Assembly: GCF_932526225.1 (NCBI RefSeq)
Contig: NC_064042.1
Span: forward strand, 11,543,040-11,607,039
Source of the DNA: Nematostella vectensis
Taxonomy: Eukaryota > Cnidaria > Anthozoa > Actiniaria > Edwardsiidae
Direction: 5' to 3'
Length of the DNA stretch: 64,000 nucleotides
Part shown: positions 7,446 to 16,000 of the stretch, in pieces
Layout: each line of letters begins with the position of its first letter
Position numbering within the stretch: the first letter of the stretch is position 1
Translations under genes and position numbers: made by a program
Notes under the pieces: model-generated
Told to the model about the DNA's origin: nothing
The model's database searches: none
The model's input: the letters and a program-made list of their open reading frames with translations, nothing else

Positions 7446-8960
7446 ATGAAGTTTACAGAATTTGTGAAAAGGTACCCTTACTATTCACGCTTTAGGTTCT
7501 CTGCCGACGAGCACGGCAATGTGCAATTCGTTTTCAACGGGGACGAATACGATCCATTCGACAAGAATGGGAATCTAGTCAAAACGTTATATCACTTCCC
7601 TGGTAATAGCTGGAAACCTGAGAATATCCAGGATTTTCTAGTCGCCGACGACACACAAGCATACAAGGAAACGATCCAGCAACTGTTTGGGTTCCCAAAA
7701 CAATACAGACTAGACGCGCGTGCAGAGTACAAGATATTGCCGTGGGACGAAAACCCTACGAGAAATAATTACGTCTCTTTCGATGTTTTTATAACACCAG
7801 AGCTGAAGACACACTTTGTTTTTAGGGACATATTCACTGACAGCGAGCTTGTATTCAGAACAGCAAAGGAGGCTAGTAGGTGGCTCGACGCCCCGAACCT
7901 CAGTTATTGGAGTCAAGCCTTAAATTTTGCTATGTTTTGCGCTACTGCTGGATGTGGTGTGACGCGTGACATGATTGACGACTCTCAAGTGGGGTCATTC
8001 TACAGGTTTCATATCATTTTCACTATCAGACGACTATTAAATGAGCTACAATGTCCTCTTCCGAAAGATAAGCTCTTTAGTTGGAATAAAAACTTCTACA
8101 GCGAAGCAGCTTACCAAAAATTAAGAACAGAGTTCCGAACTGACAGCGATTTCCGGTTCCTTGGGCCGATAAACCATGGGTTGGGAAATGTTTATAACTA
8201 CGATTATCACGGCTTGTCATCTTCTAACGACAAGTATAAACCCTATGGGACCATTGACCAATTACACGACGAATGGGATGCTGCTAAAAGCGATGACGAA
8301 CACATGAATCACTTTGAGATCGAGTACCTGAAAGACCCTAGAACCGAGTTTCAGTACGAGTGGTTCTTTCCAGAAAAATCAATGGGACTAACCAAAGCTG
8401 GGTTGTCTAGGATAAATCAAAGCATAGAAGCCTTTGTTTATTGTATTCTAGGCGCACAAGTTCAAACCCGATCGTCAATCGTCGGCGATAGCGGTTCAGC
8501 CCAAGAAACGAAACAAGTCTTTTCGAAACTCTTTGAAAGCGCAGTGATAGAAAACGATATATCAAAAAGTATACAAAGGTATCAGTTTGCTTTACAACAG
8601 GCGAGGCAAAAACTAGACTTGGCTTTCGCCCTCGGTTGTTGGTTGAGCCCATCGTATCTTGTGATAAATGACGACACTTCAATCGCTGGTTATAATAACA
8701 AATTACAAAAAGCCACTACTGATATGAAATTGGGGCTAAATCCAATAAATAACGAGATAAAAACGATCCCAAAACATAATATGGGTCATTCAAAGATTTT
8801 GTTACCTCATACCGAGTCAGTCACGGCTCACAAACCGAAACCTGAAGCGAAAACAAACCCAAAGCCGGACGTGACTAAACCCTTGAACACGCAGCACGAA
8901 AATAACCTTGTCATGATCACAGTCTTCACGGCTGGTTTGGCTTGGTATCTATTCCGGTAG
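7446..8960 (+). CDS. Tail-anchored uncharacterised protein, 504 aa
   Basis: The largest intact protein in the visible part of element A. It is mostly soluble, with many aromatic and charged residues. A central conserved-looking block (SYWSQALNFAMFCATAGCGV) is followed by a basic, Pro/Lys-rich linker at about residues 455-480 and a C-terminal hydrophobic helix (MITVFTAGLAWYLFR) ending in Arg. This suggests a tail anchor with the body on one side of a membrane. I chose the ATG at 7446 because of promoter spacing; an in-frame ATG at 7434 would add four residues. No catalytic motif recognised. It is the last of the rightward structural-type genes. Confidence 0.75.
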   Translation: MKFTEFVKRYPYYSRFRFSADEHGNVQFVFNGDEYDPFDKNGNLVKTLYHFPGNSWKPENIQDFLVADDTQAYKETIQQLFGFPKQYRLDARAEYKILPWDENPTRNNYVSFDVFITPELKTHFVFRDIFTDSELVFRTAKEASRWLDAPNLSYWSQALNFAMFCATAGCGVTRDMIDDSQVGSFYRFHIIFTIRRLLNELQCPLPKDKLFSWNKNFYSEAAYQKLRTEFRTDSDFRFLGPINHGLGNVYNYDYHGLSSSNDKYKPYGTIDQLHDEWDAAKSDDEHMNHFEIEYLKDPRTEFQYEWFFPEKSMGLTKAGLSRINQSIEAFVYCILGAQVQTRSSIVGDSGSAQETKQVFSKLFESAVIENDISKSIQRYQFALQQARQKLDLAFALGCWLSPSYLVINDDTSIAGYNNKLQKATTDMKLGLNPINNEIKTIPKHNMGHSKILLPHTESVTAHKPKPEAKTNPKPDVTKPLNTQHENNLVMITVFTAGLAWYLFR

Positions 8961-8996
8961 CATGTGAGATGCACGTGTACGGATGTGACGTATTGC

Positions 8997-9002
8997 AATA
9001 AA
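8997..9002 (+). terminator. Polyadenylation signal AATAAA
   Basis: Lies 37 bp after the stop codon of the 504-aa gene, in the 212-bp spacer between convergent gene blocks. The rest of the spacer shows nothing further that I can support. Confidence 0.5.
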
Positions 9003-9172
9003 ACAATACCTGTTCACGTGCTAAACAATAGACCGCATACCAGATCTCCCTAACAACCACGAACTCTCGATGTAGACACAAAACCTATTTTCAGAACCGC
9101 TCGTTGTTAGGGTGATTAGGAATGTATGTGTTTTGTAACGTGAGACGCGTTACAAAACTGAGTGGGTCAATG

Positions 9173-9502
9173 TTAATTTCTGTTACACGTTCTGCAATGA
9201 TGCTTTTGTCTATCGTGTTCGCATATTTGAGACCCTCCGCATAACTTACAAAAGGGTCTCTGTTTGCCGTGTTCACACATCCCTTTCCCCTTGCAGTCTT
9301 TACAGACATATCTTGCTCGTCTGTGCTCGCAAATGCTACCGCCGTTACATTCTCTGCACCGCGTTTTTCTCCGGTTGTGAGGGCAGATTTGCGATCCGTG
9401 ACAATCTTTACAATAATATTTCACTCTGCCATGAAGACACTTATAATCCGTTGTTCGCTTTACGGGGGATACTTTCGGGTCCTTCACCGTTTGGTTCTCC
9501 AT
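9173..9502 (-). CDS. Cys/His zinc-repeat protein, 109 aa
   Basis: Five tandem copies of the motif C-x-H-x6-C-x2-C-x-G (for example CPHNRRKTRC, CEHGKQRPFC, CEHDRQKHHC), each about 18 residues and rich in Arg and Lys. Repeats of this type occur in proteins of large DNA viruses and some protists and probably bind zinc, perhaps with nucleic acid. The start at 9502 (MENQTV) is preferred over 9518 because it matches the start position of the neighbouring genes relative to their promoter boxes. Its first residues resemble those of the RING and TFIIB-like proteins (MEEQTV, MEERTV). Confidence 0.8.
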   Translation of the reverse strand: MENQTVKDPKVSPVKRTTDYKCLHGRVKYYCKDCHGSQICPHNRRKTRCRECNGGSICEHRRARYVCKDCKGKGMCEHGKQRPFCKLCGGSQICEHDRQKHHCRTCNRN

Positions 9503-9520
9503 TTCTATCAAACCGGTCAT

Positions 9521-9529
9521 GTCCTTAAA
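9521..9529 (-). promoter_or_regulatory. TTTAAGGAC promoter box of the zinc-repeat gene
   Basis: Begins 27 nt before the ATG at 9502. The following bases (ATGACCGGTTTGATA) resemble the same stretch before the RING and TFIIB-like genes. Confidence 0.55.
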
Positions 9530-9536
9530 TCACTTT

Positions 9537-10310
9537 TCAATCCAACACGCGATACCCGCCTTCTAGCCGGTTGGTAGTATGAGGTGTTAAAATCCAATCT
9601 ACGAACGGTAAACTATCCCATCTTGACCGTTCGAACGTCTCACATCGCGTCCCTAACCTTTCCTCTTCTGCCCACATCATAAGATACATCTGGTAGTCCA
9701 ACTCGCGAACGAGATCTCTATCAACCACAAAGGTTTTACCTCTAAGAAACGAGGCGAATACATCACCACCCTCGTCAATCAACGGGAAGATTTCACGTCG
9801 CGTCTCGGTATCATTCTCACCACCAAACAGTCTGAGGTAAACTAAAAATTTCACTTCGCGCGGGAAATCCTGCACGGTCGGTAAGCCATACTCGTTACGA
9901 CTCTCGTCTATGGCTTGCTGAATCCCCGTCTCCATCATGAACTCTAATGCTTTCTCTCTGAACCTCGATCCTACACTTAGGCAGTAGGCATGAAACGATT
10001 CGCACTCCCTCCTGTGATCTTCATAATCGAAAGATTCTTCGTCGGAGAGCTCTTTGTATCCAATACTCATAATATCCAGGTCACATACGCATAGCTTATC
10101 GCTCACTAAAGTTCTCCTACATACTGGACAGGTCGCAGAGCGGAGTCTAAGCACACATTTCAGATGATTTCCATGCCCACATTCTAACTCGGCGCTTGTT
10201 TCTTTTTGCACCTCCTCTAAACAGATCGAGCACAGGATGGGTTCTTCGAGACTACCCGATGGTGGTGGTGGTTGCTCTTCAACCATACGTTTAACCGTTT
10301 GTTCCTCCAT
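9537..10310 (-). CDS. RING-H2 finger protein, probable E3 ubiquitin ligase, 257 aa
   Basis: The zinc ligands are visible at C27, C30, C44, H46, H49, C52, C61 and C64 (CSICLEE, CGHGNHLKC, CPVC), an intact RING-H2 arrangement. A Pro-rich linker precedes the finger. The C-terminal 190 residues are charged and helical and belong to no family I recognise; they may select substrates. Viral RING ligases usually redirect host ubiquitination, but the target here is unknown. The first 15 codons and the upstream 35 bp are nearly the same as those of the TFIIB-like gene, indicating a duplicated promoter and leader. Confidence 0.85.
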   Translation of the reverse strand: MEEQTVKRMVEEQPPPPSGSLEEPILCSICLEEVQKETSAELECGHGNHLKCVLRLRSATCPVCRRTLVSDKLCVCDLDIMSIGYKELSDEESFDYEDHRRECESFHAYCLSVGSRFREKALEFMMETGIQQAIDESRNEYGLPTVQDFPREVKFLVYLRLFGGENDTETRREIFPLIDEGGDVFASFLRGKTFVVDRDLVRELDYQMYLMMWAEEERLGTRCETFERSRWDSLPFVDWILTPHTTNRLEGGYRVLD

Positions 10311-10322
10311 TTTATTAAACTG

Positions 10323-10336
10323 TTCATGTCTTTAAG
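10323..10336 (-). promoter_or_regulatory. CTTAAAGACATGAA promoter box of the RING gene
   Basis: Begins 26 nt before the ATG at 10310. Part of an 87-bp cassette (10261-10347) duplicated at 12205-12291. Confidence 0.65.
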
Positions 10337-10384
10337 CCACTTTTCAATTTTTTTACATCATACACCAAAGCATGTCTCTCACGC

Positions 10385-11206
10385 CTACCCATCGAAACAC
10401 TCTTCCAACATTCCCTTCTCTTGCTCATCAAGACACCAATCCCAAAACCTGTCCGGATGCCAAGCTACTGGCATTAGTTCGTCCTCCAGCTTTCTACGGA
10501 ATCTCACCTTGTGTAGCTTCTCCGGGAGCTCCTCATGCACGAGGCCCCACCTCCACGCTGCACGTAGCACCGCGACAATTTCGTGTAGACCCCAAAACCG
10601 CGCGTAACTCATAGGCCCAATGAGATCGGTCGCGCCCCACTCCAAGCACAACCTCACAATCTCGAGGTTGCCAGATTCGGTGGCCGGTGTTATAGCATAG
10701 TCCGGGTCAAACTCCCAGAAGTTTTCTCTCAGCAACTCTAGAACCTCAACGTGGCCATTGTACGCCGCCTCGGCGGAGGTCCAACCGACGTTGGCATCGA
10801 CGCCTAGATCTATCAATAACTTAACAACCCCCACCTGACCTTCCCCCGCCGCAGTACCCATGGCCTCGATCATGGCCTCTTCGTCGTCACAATACTCGTC
10901 CATCACCTTCAAAACCTCTACGTGCCCGCCTTTCGCGGCCATGGACGCTGGATATACGAAGTCACAGGCGCCCAACTCACAACACATCTTAACGATCTCG
11001 GCGTGCCCATTCTTCGCGGCCTCGGCCATCGGCTTTTCGAAATCCGTCGCACCCCAACTCTTACACAACCTCACGGTCTCGACGCACCCCTCCCCCGCCG
11101 CGCGCTCCATGGCGGTGTCAAAGTCTGCGGCTCCCCACCTCGCTAAGGTGGCGGCTTGATCCTCCACGGTGAGATTTGTAAGACTCCCAGCACTTTGCGT
11201 ATCCAT
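10385..11206 (-). CDS. Ankyrin-repeat protein, 273 aa
   Basis: About six ankyrin-type repeats of 30-33 residues fill residues 20-200, with recurrent A-A-x-x-G-H-x-E-I/V-x-x-L/M elements (AAKNGHAEIVKMC, AAKGGHVEVLKVM, AAYNGHVEVLELL, SGNLEIVRLC). The last 70 residues are charged and Trp-rich (WHPDRFWDWCLDE) and are not repeats; they could be a docking tail. Ankyrin proteins in DNA viruses mediate protein-protein contacts with the host, often with ubiquitin ligases, and a RING gene is the next gene downstream. That link is inference. Frame intact; start ATG sits 26 nt from a promoter box. Confidence 0.85.
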   Translation of the reverse strand: MDTQSAGSLTNLTVEDQAATLARWGAADFDTAMERAAGEGCVETVRLCKSWGATDFEKPMAEAAKNGHAEIVKMCCELGACDFVYPASMAAKGGHVEVLKVMDEYCDDEEAMIEAMGTAAGEGQVGVVKLLIDLGVDANVGWTSAEAAYNGHVEVLELLRENFWEFDPDYAITPATESGNLEIVRLCLEWGATDLIGPMSYARFWGLHEIVAVLRAAWRWGLVHEELPEKLHKVRFRRKLEDELMPVAWHPDRFWDWCLDEQEKGMLEECFDG

Positions 11207-11222
11207 TTTGTTACTACACCCA

Positions 11223-11232
11223 CGTCTTTAAA
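11223..11232 (-). promoter_or_regulatory. TTTAAAGACG promoter box of the ankyrin gene
   Basis: Begins 26 nt before the ATG at 11206. Confidence 0.55.
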
Positions 11233-11327
11233 CCAATTTAATCGAATTTTTTTAGACGTGTTAATTCACATCTACTCCAAACTGACAGTTTTCTGGAAAT
11301 CCTGATTTCTCTGGAAATCGGGAAATA

Positions 11328-12254
11328 TCATACCACACCAGGCGTACCCAGGACTGTGGCCACTTCTTTCGCTTTCCTACTGATGGTTAACTCGGAGATG
11401 CCCGTTCTTTCGGAGAATTTTTTAAGTGTAATATCGACCCCCTTTAGCCGTACCCAGTAATAGGTTAAAGCGACCGCAAAGGATTGTGGGCGAGCGCGAT
11501 TCAACTCAGACGAGCGGTTCTCAGATCTGTAGTAGAGCTGGACCACCTCTCCCTTCTGTGCGGGGGACGCCGAGAATCTATCCATCACATCGCGAATGTG
11601 GTCCACGACGGTGGGAGACGTTCCGTGTAGTAAGTAATCTTTAGGCGCGTTAATACTAAAGATTTTTAGACCCTTAAGGCAACTCTTCCTGCTCAATCCA
11701 AAAGTCTCCATCAAGGTTTTCGGTGTCTGACACTCACCGGACATCTTGTAGGCGTAGTAGATACACGCAAAGACGATCGCCTTCCGTGGGTCGCCGCGAA
11801 AAATCTGGCCTTTCGTCACCTGAGTGTATATCTCGTTAGCTTTGGCTACAATTACCCCGCTAAAACCCATGTTCTCCACATCCTTGTCAATATTTCTATC
11901 CTCAGACCTACGTACCTGGACCCGACTTGGATTCGAAGACCGTTTGCCGTCGGAATGTCCGTAAAAACCCCACTCCCTTTCGTGTGCGATCACGCGCTGC
12001 ATCTGTTCCCCGCACTCTAAGCAACTAGTGACCCCGTCTTCTGTGACTAGGTCGTCATGATTGCAAAGGGTGTTACTACTATCCTCGTCTCCCAAGGAGG
12101 CTCTACTAGTCTCGTATTCGGTGAGGGCTCGGTCAAACAGTGCAAATTCCGGCATGAGGGTGGGGACGTTAATCTCAGGCACCGGTCCGCCGGGGATATT
12201 GTATGGTGGTGGTGACCGATCTTCAACCGTACGTTCAACTGTTCGTTCCTCCAT
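11328..12254 (-). CDS. TFIIB-like transcription initiation factor, 308 aa
   Basis: Domain order matches TFIIB/TFB. A zinc ribbon has ligands C64, H66, C78 and C81 (LCNHDD, SCLECGE). A B-reader-like segment at about 92-113 includes REWGFYG and ends NPSRV. Two cyclin-fold repeats follow at about 130-205 and 214-305; the second contains RPQSFAVALTYYW and the helix-turn-helix ISELTISRKAKEV. The length is normal for the family. It would recruit an RNA polymerase to viral promoters; no polymerase subunit is seen in this window. It heads the leftward block and shares its promoter and leader with the RING gene. Such factors are known from large nucleocytoplasmic DNA viruses but are unexpected in a Polinton-sized element. 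Confidence 0.85.
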   Translation of the reverse strand: MEERTVERTVEDRSPPPYNIPGGPVPEINVPTLMPEFALFDRALTEYETSRASLGDEDSSNTLCNHDDLVTEDGVTSCLECGEQMQRVIAHEREWGFYGHSDGKRSSNPSRVQVRRSEDRNIDKDVENMGFSGVIVAKANEIYTQVTKGQIFRGDPRKAIVFACIYYAYKMSGECQTPKTLMETFGLSRKSCLKGLKIFSINAPKDYLLHGTSPTVVDHIRDVMDRFSASPAQKGEVVQLYYRSENRSSELNRARPQSFAVALTYYWVRLKGVDITLKKFSERTGISELTISRKAKEVATVLGTPGVV

Positions 12255-12266
12255 TTTATTAAACTG

Positions 12267-12280
12267 TTCATGTCTTTAAA
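12267..12280 (-). promoter_or_regulatory. TTTAAAGACATGAA promoter box of the TFIIB-like gene
   Basis: Begins 26 nt before the ATG at 12254; the second member of the duplicated 87-bp cassette. Confidence 0.65.
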
Positions 12281-12310
12281 CCACTTTTCAAAGGCTTTCT
12301 AGATGTGAAG

Positions 12311-12330
12311 CTGAGAGGCTAGCCCCTCGA
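12311..12330. repeat. Palindromic repeat copy 6 (reverse orientation)
   Basis: On the minus strand it reads TCGAGGGGCTAGCCTCTCAG preceded by GGAGC. It is intergenic, upstream of the TFIIB-like gene. Confidence 0.75.
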
Positions 12331-12425
12331 GCTCCATCTAGGTGTGATGTGTGTGGTTGCCAAGACTTCCGAAGGGGTCCGCGTGGGGGCGGTGCGGTCT
12401 AAAGTCTCCACACCACATTCGTGGA

Positions 12426-12686
12426 CTAGTATCTTACCCATCTTTTTTCGTCATACCGTGGCATGGAGACTAACATCGCTAGAACACCAAGGACAATTGT
12501 CGCCGCTCCGGCCACAAACCCAACGGGGTCGAAGCTTCCGTATTCTGAGTCTTCATAGTAATCAGCGTCACAACAGCAGTGTTCAGGCCCCGCATCCGCA
12601 GTGTCACTCACATTCACCTCCAGCACCGAACAACCGCCGGCGGTAGCCGCATCGTTTTTGATCTTCACCTCCGTCTTTAATGTCAT
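12426..12686 (-). CDS. Small single-pass membrane protein, 86 aa
   Basis: A short acidic and Cys-containing N-terminal half (DAGPEHCCCDADYYED) is followed by one hydrophobic helix (VGFVAGAATIVLGVLAMLV) and a basic tail (RYDEKRWVRY). I chose the ATG at 12686, 28 nt from a promoter box, over an upstream in-frame codon. No homologue recognised. It is the outermost gene at the right end of element A. Confidence 0.6.
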   Translation of the reverse strand: MTLKTEVKIKNDAATAGGCSVLEVNVSDTADAGPEHCCCDADYYEDSEYGSFDPVGFVAGAATIVLGVLAMLVSMPRYDEKRWVRY

Positions 12687-12705
12687 TTTATCTAGGGCCT
12701 CATAC

Positions 12706-12714
12706 GTCTTTAGA
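12706..12714 (-). promoter_or_regulatory. TCTAAAGAC promoter box
   Basis: Begins 28 nt before the ATG at 12686; one base differs from TTTAAAGAC. Confidence 0.45.
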
Positions 12715-12732
12715 CCAGAATAGCCCCTTGAG
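12715..12732. repeat. Palindromic repeat copy 7 (half-degenerate)
   Basis: The minus strand reads CTCAAGGGGCTATTCTGG, preceded by GGGGGAG. Only the left arm matches the family well. Confidence 0.5.
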
Positions 12733-12754
12733 CTCCCCCTAGGTGCGACATGTG

Positions 12755-12895
12755 ACAAAGTGATTGACAGGTGGGCTTGGCTATCACGTGATAAAGTGAT
12801 TGACAGGTTCTTGACAAAGTGATTGACAGGTTTTTAAAGTGATTGACAGGTGGGCGTGGCTATCACGTGACAAAGTGATTGACAGGTGGGCGTGG
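12755..12895. repeat. Subterminal repeats, AAAGTGATTGACAGGT x5
   Basis: Five copies of AAAGTGATTGACAGGT, some followed by GGGCGTGGC and the palindrome TCACGTGA, lie between the last gene and the inferred right end of element A. Such clusters often serve as terminal or regulatory sequences; function unproven. Confidence 0.75.
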
Positions 12896-13061
12896 TCGTG
12901 CAAGAGATCTCTGGCAAACTCGCGCATGCGCAGGTCGCGAGGCTTGGCGGAGGTGCGCGGAGACTTTTGCGCCATTTTGGAATGAAATTTGGGATGATCA
13001 AAAAGTTGCGCCAGCTGCGCCATTTCCCTACTACTTCTCTGTAGATCTGATATAAGGAAAT

Positions 13062-16000
13062 ATGGGCAGAATATTCGGCATTTCATCGAAAGCCTTGTGT
13101 TGCCTCGCGGCCCTTATGATGGTGCAGCGAGTTAAAGGTGGGTGAAAATGTCATTGTTTTTAAGGAGAAGCTTTTTCTAAGTATAACGGAAGACATATAT
13201 CACTTGAAAGGATAACCGACATATTCGACTTAAAAATATACCAGAAAACATGTTTCACTTGAAGGTATAACATATAAAATATATTTTGCTTGAAAACATA
13301 ACGAATGGCATATTTCACTTGAAAGTAAATAGAATCATGAATTACATTTTAGAAAAGTAGTGACCCAGTTAGGATTACTTTTAATGATATTGAACTCGAA
13401 AAATAAATAAGAACTGTAACAAGATTTTAATTAAAAAGGAACTGCATCTGTTCTTGGAAGCAAAATGTCATGATCTCTACATAAAAATGTCTTCGCATCT
13501 TCGTTTTTACGTTCTCTGATTTGTCTTTTTAAATCCTTTTCATTCAGCGATATGTATATAAAGTCTTTGAACTGCAAAAGAAGAAAAATTACGAACAATG
13601 GACATTGATTGATGTCGAATAACAGGTGTTTGGTAAAGCTCTTCACAATCCTGAATTTCGCGAATAAAAATTGGGTTGAATAGGTATCAGTGAAATGTTG
13701 AATGTTTTTTTATCTGCAACGTCCTATATAATAAACTAATCTTTAGTTTAAAAAAAAATTTTCCTGGTTTTGTACAAAATCAAACCACAGTATTTAGATA
13801 ATCTCAAATATTTTCGTTCTCATGTCATTGCGTTTCTGTAACGTAACAGTTTTCGCGTGTTATTCGAGATGAAAAAAGAGCGCGATCTGTGTGCGTTGAT
13901 ATATGATATATAAATGTGCGACTGACCACAAAATTGTAACAAATATTGCTAACCCATTGACTCATCTCAGTTGGTCACTCAAAGTAGTAAAGCGTCGGTA
14001 ACTATAACATATATTTTATGGATAGAAGTTTAAAGATATGCAAACATATTTTATATTCCGAAAACAAAAATGCTCCATTTTTCGTACCATATTTAATGCT
14101 GTTGTTTAATTAATCCTATCGTCTGTTCCCTTATGAAAAGGTAGTGGATGTAAAAACATGGATTTGACTGATCTCGTTCCCGGCATGCACCTCAAACACC
14201 ACCTGGAATCCAGCCACAAAGATATCACAGAGGATACATGCAGTATCAGATGCTACTTAAGTGACATGTGTCAATCATACAATTACAATTATAAGACAAA
14301 AACCTGCCAGACAAGCAAGTCTACAAGGATCCAGCACCCTGAAGACATGGGGGAAACTGACGATGCTATCTACGTCGGTACAAAGGTAAGAAATAAATTT
14401 TGATAATTGCTATCTTTATTATCTACGATCCTCATTCGCCGTCTAGCTAGCTATCTTTTTGGTGTCTAGTGGCACATGAGGCCTCCACAAAATGTATCCA
14501 GTGTGTTCTGTTGGCAGAAGCAGCCCTTGCCTTATCCCATGTCTTCCATCCCGCAATGTTCCTTAGGCCTTCATCTCTTTCTTTTCCCTTCAGGTGTCCC
14601 TGATAGGACTTTTTTGTTTTGTCGTAGAATATGTCCTATCATCTTCCATCTTCTCCTTTTTATTCATTCGCTGAGCAATTTCGTCTATGTTTTTAAAAGT
14701 CTAAATTTGATCATACTCGTGATGTTTGGCCGTCTAATGCTGATAAATCCTATCACAGAACAAGTGCATGAAGGGAGTGTGTCCAGAAGGCTCAAACTGT
14801 AAAGCAGATTTTGTGACCAACAGCTTCACCTGTTTAGCTGGTAGGATATTACTATAGCTGATGTATGAATCGTTATGTAAGGGCGAAAACATAACAACTT
14901 CTGTCTTTCTTCAAACGTTTGCTGCAATATGTGGGGGCCTTGTTCAAACCAGGGACGATAAGTCCTTGTTGAAGCTGAGGGAGCTAGGCTATAATCAAAT
15001 AGTGTAAAGCGTAGAAAGTTTGATTTAATATCTCATAAACATTGGCTATACTTTGCAATTAAAAAAATGCGATATGTATTTCTTCATAGCTAATTCAACT
15101 GAAGGACCATCTATTCCAGTTAGTCCATTGAACGCGACCATAACGACATCCACGCAGAAATGGAGGACCAGTGAAACTGATTTTTGGGCACCAACAACGA
15201 TTACCAAGCCCAAGTCAACAACTGACACACCCGAGGCCCAGTCAACAACACAGAAACCAGAGACCCAGTCGACAACACAAACACCCGAGACCCAGTCAAC
15301 AACAGATACACCCAAGACACAGTCAACAACACAGACACCCGGGACCCAGTCAACAACAACGACACCCGAGACCCAGTCAACAACAGAGACACCCGAGACC
15401 CAGTCAACAACAGCTACACCCGAGACCCAGTCAACAATTCAGACACCCGAGACCCAGTCAACAACAGAGACACCCGAGACCCAGTCAACAACAGAGACAC
15501 CCGATACCCAGTCAAATATACAGACACCCGATACCCAGTCAACAACAACGACACACGAGACCCAGTCACCAACACAGACACCCGAGACTCAATCAACAAC
15601 ACAGACACCCGAGACCCAGTCAACAACAGAGACACCCAAGACACAGACAACAACAGAGACACCCGAGACCCAGTCAACAACAGGGACACCCGAGACCCAG
15701 TCAACAACAGAGACACCCGAGACACAGTCAACAACAGAGACACCCGAGACCCAGTCAACAACACAGACACCCGAGACCCAGTCAACAACAGAGACACCCG
15801 AGACCCAGTCAACAACAGAGACACCCGAGACCCAGTCAACAACAGAGACAGCCGAGACCCAGTCAACAACAGAGACACCCAAGACGCAGTCAACAACACA
15901 GACACACGAGACTCAATCAACAACAGAGACACCCGAGACACAGACAACAACAACGACACCCGAGACACAGTCAACAACACAGACACCAGAGACCCAGTCA

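Larger units (their letters stand above)
1..13035 (+). mobile_element. Polinton/Maverick-class integrated virus (element A), left end outside window
   Basis: A continuous block with viral gene content: type B DNA polymerase C-terminus, rve integrase, capsid candidates, packaging ATPase, several small membrane proteins, and a leftward block with zinc-repeat, RING, ankyrin and TFIIB-like genes. Rightward genes (2-8960) and leftward genes (9173-12686) meet at about 9000-9170. No frame is broken, which suggests a young insertion. The right end is placed at 13035 because the sequence there ends TACTACT, which resembles the ACTACT end of element B. Five copies of a short repeat lie just inside it, and the first host exon starts 27 bp further on. 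The left end, its inverted repeat and the target duplication are not visible, so the exact boundary is inferred. Confidence 0.8.

Noticed and set aside
10272-11159. Plus-strand frames opposite the RING and ankyrin genes
   Set aside because: Low-complexity shadows without motifs.
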